From NCBI GenBank assembly GCA_036898135.1, contig CM072511.1, positions 39,205,757-39,269,756 on the forward strand: a stretch of 64,000 nucleotides of DNA, given 5' to 3'. Shown piece by piece: positions 54,870-64,000 of this stretch (position 1 is the stretch's first letter; each line of letters starts with the position of its first letter). Below the pieces are notes generated by a model, which worked only from the letters and a program-made list of their open reading frames with translations, ran no database searches and was not told the DNA's origin. Source of the DNA: Oncomelania hupensis. Lineage: Eukaryota; Mollusca; Gastropoda; Littorinimorpha; Pomatiopsidae. Made by a program: the position numbers and the translations under genes.

Positions 54870-55441
54870 TCCCCAGTTGGGGTGCCGGGGGTTTCAGTAT
54901 AAATAATATCCCCACTTTCTGGAAATTTAGTGCTTTAAATTCCCACTGTCGCTGTCTTTCTCATTTGTTCTTTCTCATTCCTGCTCTGTTCTATCAATCT
55001 GCTATACTATCTTCTTCTTCGCTAGACCAGTCACCTACCTTTTTTCTTGAAAACTCTTCCGGGACGAGACTCCTTATTTGTGTGAGGTCTGTTGGATCAG
55101 CTTGGGAATATTGGACGCTTTCTGCCAGGTGGTCATAGGGCTTCCTATGATGTTATTATTTAGCAATGTAAGCATTTTATATGTATGTGTTTTGTTGATA
55201 ATTTATAATGATGTTTGTATTCTATTTTGTTTTTGTAAACGGGGGTTCGATAAATTAGAGTATAGCCTCAGCGTCCCCTGCGTGGCATGTCTTTATTGTA
55301 AAGTGACTGGCTGGTGGAGAGCATTCCGTTTTACCACTAGGATTGTTTCAGCAGATCTTTTATGCAGATCGGGGGTTGTCCGGTCCTGATTTGGCTCGGA
55401 AGAGTCCGCTGGACCTAAAGCAATAATCATGTAATGTAATG
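54870..55441 (+). mobile_element. TATA-containing retroposon, TAATG tail, copy 5
   Basis: Full-length copy with the perfect 13 bp duplication TAGCGATCTGTTT (54857-54869 and 55442-55454). Contains TATAAATAATATCC near the start. The internal frame is open for 103 codons (55078-55389), the longest among the copies. Confidence 0.92.
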
Positions 55442-55454
55442 TAGCGATCTGTTT

Positions 55455-56232
55455 GCATTAAATTCAAAAAGAACAAAGAGCGCAATAAGCATACTTTTGC
55501 AACATAGAGATTACCAATCATTAGTTTTAATATTGTGTACAGCAGGAAGTGGTGAACCTGAATGAAACGACAGGGCTTACTCGTCTGGCCCACAGTGATT
55601 GTGTAAAACCTATAATATTGTAGATTACCCAACTTATTATTGTCATAAAACAGAAGACATTTTGTAGACTTGGTCAAGCTCAAGGATCACTAAGGATCCT
55701 ATAGAGTGGGAGTAGAAGAAGGAGGAGGAGGAGGATCTTAAAGAAGAAGAAGAAGAATAGGGAGAAGAATAACAAGAACAAGAAGAAGAGGAAGAAGAAG
55801 AAGAAGGATCCAAAAGAAAAAAAGAAGAAGAGAAGGAAGTTGGGGCAAGGGGAGGGGGGGGGGGGAAAGAGAGAGAGAGAGAGAAGAAAGAGAAGGTGAG
55901 AAAAAAGAAAGAAGGCAACAACAACAACAAAATAATAAAATAAAATAAAATACAATAAATAAGGAAAGAACATGAAGAAGAAGAAATTATATGCAGTTAT
56001 GCCCATTATTAGGGTATTGAAACTGGAGCGGTGACTTTGTTCCCACAGCTGATAGTGCTTTGATGTTTTGTTAGTGTGGGCATTATTTCACCCTATTTAT
56101 ACCCTAAGGCAAGCACAATTCTTGCACCTATATACACATTTATACATAGGAATACATTAACACACAAACGTGTTATGAATTTCGGGTGTTTATTTTGATT
56201 ATGATTTTATGTACTGTTTAATTTCATTGGCA
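55455..56232. other. Intergenic with GAA/GA-rich microsatellite
   Basis: Purine-rich AGA/AAG stretch at about 55720-55920 including a G-run. No gene. Confidence 0.6.
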
Positions 56233-57081
56233 CTTCTCAAAGGCACACACACACACACACACTCTTTGACATTATTTTGACATTTTCAATTTTTTGAAAC
56301 TATCCCTAACCCTTAACCTAACCCTAATCCTAAAACAGCTGTAACTCTACGGAGCACTATTTTGACGTCAAAATAGTGCGGCCATCAAAAAAAAGTCAAA
56401 AGAAACCATGTAGAGTTTCATGTGTATGTCAGAGTAACGTCGTTTCTACATGCCCACACCCCCCCTCCCCCCCCCCCACACACACGCGCACACACATATT
56501 TTTGTAGAAACGACGTTGTGATGACTGTTGTGAAAAAAACATACATTATTTTGACACCCTTTCCATTTCTTTGACATTATTTTGACATTTTCAATTTTTG
56601 GAAGCTATCCCTAACCCTAAACCCTAACCCTTAACCTAACCCTAATCCTTAAACAGTTGTAACTATACGGAGCACTATTTTGACGTCAAAATAACGGGGC
56701 CGTCAAAAAAGTCAAAAGAAACCATGTAGAGTTTCATGTGTGTGTCATAGTAACGTCGTTTCTACATGCCCACCCTCACCCACACACGCACACACACACA
56801 CACACTCACACACACACACACGCACATTTTTGTAGAAACATTGTGATGACTGTCGTGAAACTCTACATACATTATTTTGACACACTTACTATCAATTTGA
56901 CATTATTTTGACATTTTGGTATTTTTTGAAGCTATCCCTAACCCAAACCCTAACCCTTAACGTAACCCTAAGCCTAACAGCCCTAACCCTAACGGAACAC
57001 TATTTTGACGTCAAAATAACGGGGCCGTCAAAAGAAAGTACGTAGAGTTTGAAGTGTATGTCAGAATAACGTCGTTTGTAC
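56233..57081 (+). repeat. Array of three telomere-like units separated by CA runs
   Basis: Units end at 56449, 56765 (start 56504) and 57081 (start 56832). Each complete unit (about 250-262 bp) begins GTAGAAACGACGTT or a variant and ends with its inverse AACGTCGTTTCTAC, like terminal inverted repeats. In the middle are CCCTAA-type motifs followed by TATTTTGACGTCAAAATA. CA-rich microsatellite separates the units. Confidence 0.85.
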
Positions 57082-57329
57082 CTAGCCACACGCACACACT
57101 CACACAAACGCCTCCCATTCCCCATTCCCCTTCCCTCCCCTTTCCTCTCACCTCCTTCTACTCGCACACATTTTAGTTCCGACACCAACATTAATTATCT
57201 TCCGTTATCATGAAAGTATACAACCATGTAATAATATTGGCTATTACGCTAGTAACGTCTTCATTAAACGCATCACATTTTGCCTGGATTGATAAACAAT
57301 ACATTTAACACTTTATCACACTCTATTAT
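57082..57329. other. 3' flank of the amine oxidase gene
   Basis: Probable 3' UTR on the - strand. No signal chosen with confidence. Confidence 0.4.
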
Positions 57330-57656
57330 TTACCCCATTGGACCCACACCGAACCGCCGACTAGAACTGGAAGAGGACAGATGTTGTTGCTGAGTGCTCT
57401 CAAACCATCTGAATGTTTTAGGGACACAAGTAAAATCTCTGTCTGTGCCATAAGTCTGAAAAGACATCTCGTTGAAACTTCCAGTGTCACGCACGTCGCC
57501 TCTGACAGCGTCTCTGGAACCTACGGACGGGTCTTCAGGAAAGTAGTTGAAAGGCAGTAGAAGAATCGAGGCTTCCGTCCCCACCGTGGGAGTGTTAGGG
57601 ATATCCTCCGTGTGAGGGATGTGGTGCATGCCTAGCGTTACCCAGGTCACCAAATC
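57330..57656 (-). CDS. Amine oxidase last exon
   Basis: 327 nt to TAA. Encodes [20 protein letters not shown] with the third copper ligand region, FNYFPEDPS, and a tail with a Ser run (HLSSSSSS). Confidence 0.95.
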   Translation of the reverse strand, partial: DLVTWVTLGMHHIPHTEDIPNTPTVGTEASILLLPFNYFPEDPSVGSRDAVRGDVRDTGSFNEMSFQTYGTDRDFTCVPKTFRWFESTQQQHLSSSSSSRRFGVGPMG

Positions 57657-60600
57657 CTGCAAGGTGATTAAACACGAATGCTATTATTACATTTTATATA
57701 AATAGAGGTTTTAATTTCATGGATATATGCACACTGAAATAAAACACACGAACACACATTTATCAAAGGTTTACTCGTGAAAATTGCCGTTTATTAAGTG
57801 CAAAAATTGCGCATTATTCATATATAGTCCTTTCATTGTTAATTCAGTTTTTGAATACTAAATAAATATAAATCTATTGACAAACGTAACTTCCAATTTC
57901 TAAAAGCAGTCAACGTCATCTGCATTTTTTCGCAAGGAAAACGTACTCACAGAAATGGAGTAACCTATTTATTTAATAAATCAGAGAAAGTTTGGTGGAT
58001 CCAAGATAATGAAATTCGCTAAGTTACTCACCTAAGAAAAATTTTGTTTGTTTGTTTTTATTTACGACTTATCAGTTTTCATTGAAAAGATTTTGGAAGA
58101 AAATAACCAACCTTGTCGACGATGCTCTCATCATCTTTGTGGAAGGTTTCAAAGTCCACGATGGGGTCGTCGGCATCATACATGGAAAAGATGGTTGAAC
58201 TCTTCTCTTCCTCCTCCTTCCTCGTCGTCACCGCCATGCAACTGTTTGCCCATTTCCGGCTGCGCAGAGCGGGATGACCCGTATGCAGCAACTGCTTGGA
58301 AAACCCTTTGACTGCCAGGCGGTAAGCCTTGACGTTGCCGAACTGGTTTTTGTTGGTGTCGGTGTAGAATATGTGGTACTTTGGAGTGTCGAAGTTGTAG
58401 TGGTACAGCGCGTCCTGCTCGGTCTTCCGAAGGTGGTGCTTGAAAGAGATCTGTTGAAAATTTCTGGATGAAGAAGAAGATGACGATGAGGAGGAGGAGG
58501 AGGAAGTATTGGATGTGAAGGCCGAAGGTCTGAGAATGTTCAGCCATGGCCAGCTTCTCTCGTCCACGCTGAAGTCTAGCGTCTCGTATCTGTCATACAG
58601 TAAGTACAGAAAAAAAAGATGAATGGAATGCAAAAATTTCTAATGTAAGCTTATGTATGCAGAAACGTGAATCGTCTAGTAGAGAGACAAGGCTTCTACG
58701 GTCAACAATACTGAGCTTACTAATACAAAAGAAGGAACGGAGCTTAGTGTTCCACATCCACAATGACATCAACATCTCAAGTTGACGAGATCCAGGGTGG
58801 AGAATTCTCCGCGAATCCGCGGATTTCCGCGAAAGGCATTTGCATTTCCGAGAAAAAAATATTGAGTTCCGAGTGTGAGAAGCTGAGGGGCTACACTTTA
58901 CTGGGCATAGCGGCCAAAAGCGGCCACTAATGGTAGTGCTTCGGCTTGTGGATCTGAAGGTCCCGGGTTCAGGCCCCGTCCGGGCCATTGTGCTGTGTCC
59001 TTGGGAAAGACACTTTACTCCCGTTTCCTACTCCTTCGGATGAGAGTATAAACCGAGGTCTAGTCTGTGTCGCATGCACTCCATCATAACGGACTTTAAA
59101 GATCCTGACGCTCATGTCCTAGACGGGTGAGTGCCGGTAACAAGAATATACCCAGCATTTGGCTGCAGAGTCCTCAATAAGCTGAGGGTGGCAGCCCCCA
59201 AAAGAAGAAGAAGAAGAAGAAGAAGGTCTAAACAGGCAAAACGTCTAAAAGCGTCCGTATCAACCATGTGGTTATATTCTCGCGTTGTTTGAAAGATTGC
59301 GTGACTTCCGGCAATTGACTTCCGGTTTTTGTTGTTGTGAAAACATTCGACTGCATTTCCACAAGGTTTTTTCGATTTTATTTTCAAATTTTATTGTGTG
59401 TGTGTCTAAAATGGATGGTTTGGATTCTTCAACTGATGAAGGGGAGTTTACAGGCTTCCATTTATCAGACATTAAAGTGAGAGAAATGGACTTGGAGTTG
59501 GAGGAAGAGATCGGTACTGACATTAGACAATTAGTGTCAGAAGTGTGCATGCATACGATCTTTCAGACTGGCATGAAAGTGAAGAAGAGAAGGGGGCTTG
59601 TTTGGACTTTTTAAAACTTTTTTTTGTATACACATGGAGTAATAAAAAACAAGACATGACAAGAGAAGTAGAAAAAGATAGATAATCAAAAGAGAATTTA
59701 TTTTTTTTCAGTTTGCATTTTATTTCATTTAAATCTATACACTAGTCACTAAACCTAAGATGTGGTGTTTTTACTAACGTACCCCTAAATATCTCTAAAA
59801 TTATAAAAATTCTTGCCTGTTTACAGCTAAAAAATAGACAACCGTGTGCCCAGTAAAATTGGAAATGTGGAGTTTGTGTGTAACAGTGGTGGACCTCAAA
59901 CTTTGTTAGGCCTACAAATCAAGATTCTTAACTATGTTGAAAGACATGTGCATAAAACATTCTTTTCTTTGTTGTTGTTTCTATTTAGGTTTACTTTGTG
60001 CTTTTTGCTTTCAGGAGAGGCCCTAAATTACTTTCAAAATTGCATACATTCATTTTCTTCCAGGGGGCGAATACCGGGGCTTGGCCCCTGGGCCCCGGCC
60101 GGATTTCAGAGATTTCTTGATTCAGTTGTTCTCCACCCTGGAGATCCCAGATCATTTTGCTTATTCGATTTCTGCGATAAACCTGCACGGGGATTGCTTT
60201 TTGGAGGCACATCCCTCAGTCGGTTGGTTAACCTTATTCCGCTACTGTAAGGGTAGTTCTTGGAATGCATCAACTATTCAGCGCCATACACACAGACAAG
60301 TATCAAAACGTCTCACAACAAAACAAATTCCAAAATGCGTGCGGACTTCACAACGAAAAAATATTTATCATTTCACAACGATTATGGACTTTCATACCTT
60401 TTGAGCGGGGGGTTGAGATAAATTAGACTGCTTGCCCCTCTGTCTTGATGAGAATACAATTTTACTTCAAGTCAACAAATCTTTATTACCAGGAAAGACT
60501 TTTTATATATTATAAGAAGTCGCTCTGCTAAGAAGCAGTCAGGTATGTACAGGTAAACATCTAGCTACACGTGTCCAATCATATTGCTCAGCCTCACCTG

Positions 60601-62378
60601 TTGTTAACACCACCGACGTCCATGTCCAGCTTGACGTGGAACAGATGATGATGGATGGACCCGACGATGTTCCCGGCAAGTTGGAAGCCAAAAGGGTCCT
60701 CGCTGTTTTGGAACCACTGCGACAAGATGTAGCCTGTAGCGTACAGCCTGACCTCCAAGGCGCCGTTGTTGTGGAAGACCAGATCCACCACGTAGTCGTA
60801 ATTAAACTCCACGATGATGGAGCGAACTACCAGGTAGCTGTCCACCAATGCTCCGTAGCTTTGCTTCTGATTTCTGGGGAACATAATAAAGGTAAAATTC
60901 TTCCCATGAACATATTCTCGTTGGAGAGAGAGGAGTCAAACTTTTATTTTTTTTTCAGGGCCCGGGTTATAAGGGCGCTACCTATCTTCTTTCATCAACA
61001 TGTTAGCTGGTTTATTTTGCTAGTTAGGAATAACATTTGCTGTGTAGTATTTTGGGACTTAAAAAAAATCTGAAGCCTCTTCTCCTTCCCGGCTTCACCT
61101 AAGGAAGATCAGGCATCCAATCACATTCCGAATTCACTCCATTAGTAAAAACAATGAGAGTGCATTTTATTTGTGAAGCGGTCGACCTCCTCAACGAAAG
61201 CATGGCAACCACAATGCAACGTCCTCCAATCCCATCCTCCCCTTTACCCTCGGACGAATCTGAATAAATAAGCCTATGCCCAAAACCACGATATACTTGT
61301 GCCAAAACACATTAAACTGACCCGTGTCTTCTCAAGGGGACCCCTGAATTGTGCTCAAAGACGCAGACTGTGTTTGGCAGTTCCTTGGGCTTGTACGTGC
61401 CCTCACCATCGAAGGCCCAAGTAGACAGAAAAGTGGCGTGGTCCGGACAATCCTCTCCAGGAACCTTTGAAGGAAACAAAAGAATTTTTTTAAAATTGCA
61501 ATAAAACTACATTTTTTAAATGTATTTAAGAAAATAATTGTTGTCTCTGCAACCTTAAATGTAATTAAGGAAAGTGTGTTTTGACTGAAGTAATACAAAT
61601 AGATGCAACGTAAAGAACAATCTGTTACATTGTATATGTGCCCAATGTACCCAATTCCCCCACACACCCTGCTACCAATCTCTCTGTTTTCAAAGCAGTA
61701 GTAGGTACTCAAAACACGTGCATAGGCCCTTTAGAGAAGCTCTCCCCACCGACAGGAATGAACATTAGATTATGCTTTCTTCATATTCGACGCTGAATAC
61801 AGAATTCCGAGCACTGCGTTTCCCTAATGCGTTACATTAAAATGACATACTTTCTTGAGTGACAACATGAGTTAACCAATCAAAAATAAAATAAAATAAT
61901 AAGGATACACTGGTTTTTCCAATACTGGACTGATGGTGAGATTGAAATCAGCCAGTGAACATGAAGAATAAGAAAAAGGCTTACCATGCCCATGGAATTG
62001 TCTCCAAGGCCAAAAGCGCTATCAGAAAGGTGCGCAAACATTGCTGTCGGGTCTGCCCCAGCGTAAAGAACGACAATTTCCTGCAGACTTATTTCATATA
62101 CGATTCTCTCTCCTGCCCAACGCACGTCCCAGGCCTGCGGACCGGATTCTATAGAGTTCCTCACGTTGAATGACCACTGAAGATACCTGAAAAACGTGAC
62201 CGTTAGTGGGATAAGGAATAGATTGGAGTGTCGGGTCTTGGGCTCAGTGGTACTGAATTTGATACGCATGTGTAACAATTTATATGAATTTAAGAAAATA
62301 AAACGGAATAAATTAATAAGTAAAATAAATAAATAAATACATAATCAGTGTTGTCGTCGTCGTGGTAATCATTATCGC

Positions 62379-62465
<87 letters not shown>

Positions 62466-63382
62466 ATTTTGAATCTTACTTGACGTGCTGATCGACGATG
62501 CTGTAGCGGGGTCCTCTAGGTTCGTACTGACGAGGTGGCGGATGCGGTGTAGAAGGAAAAATGTCTCCCCTGAGATTCATAGAGCCGGGAATTGACGTTT
62601 CCCCTGGCGCAGGTGACGGAAAACTCATCGTCACCTGAAGAGAAAACATAAAAAATTTGAACATGGTCAACATAATGCAACGCTTTAAAAAAATGCTTTG
62701 ATAGATTAAAGAGGCATTACTGTACTATTAAGAATTATATCCTAGATGCTATTATTATACTACTATGGTTTCCCTTTGTACATGTAAATCAAGACTAATG
62801 ATTACAGTGTTCTGCGGGTCTTTGTTTGTTTGTTTGTTTGTTTGTTTGTTTGTTTAATGCCGGGTTTCTTTCTAATGTTTAATGTGTGAGAATGCGTGAG
62901 CTAACGCTTTGAAATGTTTTTATCTAGGAAAAGCGCCCTTTAAATATCCTTCTTGTTCTTCTTGCTCTTGTTCTTGTTCTTCTTATGCTTTCTCTAATGA
63001 GAAATTGATGGTTGCGGTACAAACTGAAATAAGCAGGCAAAGACGTACAAGCAGAATCAAACTATACCAAACGTCGTTGGTAAAACACACATTTCAGGTT
63101 CATTAAAACTATCCTTTCAAGATGTAAAATACTAACGACGTTGATGTTGTGATCTGATGCTGATTTTCTGTGCAATTACCTTCTTGGCGGTTCCACTCTG
63201 ATATGAGGTGACAAACTCTAGCACGGATCCAAATGTAGAACCCGCGTAGAAGACAGTGCGCAGGTTAAAGAAACCGGCCTGGCCGTTGCCCACTTCACTG
63301 ACCACGATTTGAAATGGCAATGTATGGATTGTTGTGAACTCGGCGTTGTAGTACAGGTTGAACACAAATGATGTTGTCTCCA
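57330..63382 (-). CDS. Copper-containing amine oxidase, 3' seven coding exons
   Basis: Copper/topaquinone amine oxidase, which oxidises primary amines to aldehydes with release of ammonia and hydrogen peroxide. Seven exons, 63382-63180, 62634-62480, 62186-61985, 61464-61322, 60873-60598, 58589-58112 and 57656-57330, have GT/AG borders and consistent phases; together they give about 593 C-terminal residues. Visible signatures are the catalytic-base region [41 protein letters not shown], the NYDY motif whose Tyr (60798-60800) becomes topaquinone, the copper-binding [15 protein letters not shown], and the C-terminal [13 protein letters not shown] with FNYFPEDPS. All catalytic elements I could check are present. 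N-terminal exons lie right of the window. The gene converges on the aquaglyceroporin. It resembles the vertebrate AOC1/AOC3 group; which member is not decided. Confidence 0.95.
58112..58589 (-). CDS. Amine oxidase exon with poly-Ser insertion
   Basis: 478 nt, phase 2 start, phase 0 end. A microsatellite (58468-58502) encodes a Ser run after FTSNT, followed by conserved core ([20 protein letters not shown]) and [20 protein letters not shown]. Confidence 0.93.
58905..59215 (+). mobile_element. tRNA-derived SINE, copy c with tRNA-like head
   Basis: The head has an A-box-like segment (ATGGTAGTGCTTCGG) and a B box (GGGTTCAGGCCC), followed by CCTTGGGAAAGACACTTTAC and the body shared with 5905-6225 and 37225-37560. 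It ends in an AAG-repeat tail. This copy shows the tRNA ancestry of the family. Confidence 0.8.
59290..59650 (+). other. Short gene-like unit nested antisense in the amine oxidase intron
   Basis: Two ETS-type sites (ACTTCCGG at about 59302 and 59320) precede the ATG at 59411. The 67-codon ORF ([20 protein letters not shown]..., ends GLVWTF) is followed by AATAAA (59641). The acidic opening resembles N-termini of some transposon-encoded proteins. It could be a small real gene, a first exon or a relic; no further exon was found. Confidence 0.35.
60598..60873 (-). CDS. Amine oxidase exon with topaquinone site
   Basis: 276 nt. Contains [21 protein letters not shown] and the His cluster HHHLFH. 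The heart of the active site. Confidence 0.95.
60874..61321 (-). other. Amine oxidase intron
   Basis: 448 bp. No further feature recognised. Confidence 0.6.
61322..61464 (-). CDS. Amine oxidase exon
   Basis: 143 nt, phase 0 to 2. Encodes [18 protein letters not shown] to GVPLRRHG, a conserved block before the topaquinone domain. Confidence 0.92.
61465..61984 (-). other. Amine oxidase intron
   Basis: 520 bp, no feature recognised. Confidence 0.6.
61985..62186 (-). CDS. Amine oxidase exon with catalytic-base region
   Basis: 202 nt. Encodes the block [19 protein letters not shown] and [16 protein letters not shown], where the Asp aligns with the catalytic base of the family. Confidence 0.93.
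62376..62465 (+). repeat. ATC microsatellite in amine oxidase intron
   Basis: About 30 ATC units, ending just downstream (in gene orientation) of the donor of the exon that ends at 62480. Confidence 0.95.
62480..62634 (-). CDS. Amine oxidase exon
   Basis: 155 nt, phase 0 to 2. Encodes a Pro-rich segment ([20 protein letters not shown]) before the core domain. Confidence 0.88.
62635..63179 (-). other. Amine oxidase intron
   Basis: 545 bp. A TTTG repeat run near 62823-62856. Its 5' half is the left arm of an inverted repeat (see 63020-63219). Confidence 0.6.
63020..63219 (+). repeat. Left arm of inverted duplication
   Basis: About 200 bp, matches 63624-63820 in inverse orientation with scattered mismatches. 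Includes the last ~40 nt of an amine oxidase exon and its 5' splice site. Confidence 0.9.
63180..63382 (-). CDS. Amine oxidase exon, first seen in window
   Basis: 203 nt; begins with two bases completing a codon of an upstream exon outside the window, ends phase 0. Encodes [20 protein letters not shown] to SYQSGTAKK. Confidence 0.9.
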
Positions 63383-63623
63383 CTGCAATAAGAAAAATGA
63401 ATATAAATTTTAACTGTGAATTGGTTCGCAACAAGCTTTTTGTCATTTTTTTGGGGGGTGGGGGTGGGGGGTGGGGATGGCAGAAGCGCACTTGGATACA
63501 AGAGCTGTCCACGCAGTTCCAAAAAACTCCCAACTGAACTATCAGGATTGCAGTCATCAACATAACCATCATCATCATTATCATCATCATCACCGGCAGT
63601 AGCAGTAGCACCAACCCGTACGG
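63383..63623 (-). other. Amine oxidase intron, near right edge
   Basis: A C-rich tract and a short CAT run (63560-63595). No feature other than the inverted repeat that follows. Confidence 0.5.
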
Positions 63624-63820
63624 GAGTTTGTCAGCGCATATCAGAGTGGAACTGCCAAGAAGGTAATTGCACGGAAAATCAGCATCAGATCGCAACATCA
63701 ACGTCGCCAGTATTTTGATATTTCTATCTTGAAAGGGTTGATTTAATAAACATGAAATGTGTGTCATACCAACGACGTTTTGTATCATTTGAATCTGCTT
63801 TGCCTGCTTATTTCAGTTTG
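63624..63820 (-). repeat. Right arm of inverted duplication
   Basis: Inverse copy of 63020-63219. On the + strand it reads the exon end (GAGTTTGTCAGC to GCCAAGAAG) and the donor GTAATTGCAC, so it is a partial, misoriented copy of the exon. Confidence 0.9.
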
Positions 63821-64000
63821 TTGATGATGAACATTAAAGTTTAACTACACCCATAATATGGCAGATGGGGATCAACATCCAAAGAAACAAGGAGTAGTGA
63901 CCTAAATCAACACTGAACCACCAGAGCAATCATTCTGCTAAAATGGACAGTGAAAAAAATGGCCACATTTATCTTGCCCATCACGGAATTCGAACCTGGT
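63821..64000. other. Right edge, possible tRNA-like B box
   Basis: The last 20 bases read, on the - strand, ACCAGGTTCGAATTCCGTG, which fits a pol III B box of a SINE or tRNA that continues beyond the window. Too short to decide. Confidence 0.35.

Larger units (their letters stand above)
58590..60597 (-). other. Amine oxidase intron with SINE and nested ORF
   Basis: 2.0 kb intron. It carries a SINE (58905-59215) and, on the + strand, a short ORF with an ETS-site promoter-like start (59411-59614). 59640-60590 has nothing recognised. Confidence 0.6.

Overview
The window is nuclear DNA of an animal, most likely a mollusc and perhaps a gastropod. It has multi-exon genes with GT-AG introns, long di- and trinucleotide microsatellites, CCCTAA telomere-like motifs, dispersed retroposons and several classes of transposable element. 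The species call is inference; no ribosomal or mitochondrial marker is present.

Three host genes are supported. (1) At the left edge, the last two coding exons (1408-2390, +) of an aquaglyceroporin whose earlier exons lie outside the window. (2) A complete tandem paralogue: six coding exons from 16830 to 53089 (+) join in frame to a 330-residue aquaglyceroporin with both NPA motifs and the Asp that marks glycerol-conducting members. (3) On the - strand, converging on it, the 3' seven coding exons (63382 to 57330) of a copper-containing amine oxidase with the topaquinone NYDY motif, the copper-binding His cluster and the C-terminal His motif. Its 5' exons lie beyond the right edge.

Most of the remaining DNA is mobile. 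Intron 1 of the aquaglyceroporin holds a very young 13.9 kb Ty3 chromovirus (18549-32493) with near-identical LTRs, a matching short target duplication, gag and pol separated only by an in-frame amber codon, a C-terminal chromodomain, and an unusual 5.8 kb stretch without long ORFs before the 3' LTR. Intron 3 holds a deleted hAT element (37691-39578). Intron 5 holds a Tc1-type element (about 41815-52713) broken by a 140 bp palindromic MITE and by a BEL/Pao retrotransposon (42435-51368, - strand) with a 5 bp target duplication. The left third (9.2-15.4 kb) has an LTR-plus-gag relic and three fragments of one LINE family ending in GGATA-type tails.

The most interesting unexplained item is a family of about 575 bp retroposons. 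Four full-length copies have perfect target-site duplications of 10-17 bp, a TATA-like box near the 5' end, a TAATG-type tail and no tRNA-like head; a fifth copy is diverged. Others are: a tandem array of units with GTAGAAACGACGTT-type ends, telomere-like cores and a CRE-centred palindrome; a 200 bp inverted duplication across the end of an amine oxidase exon; a 30 bp repeat array in the BEL leader; and small ORFs preceded by ETS-type sites.

The host genes are not an operon and no functional link between them is visible. The aquaglyceroporins would move water and glycerol-like solutes across membranes; the amine oxidase would deaminate primary amines.
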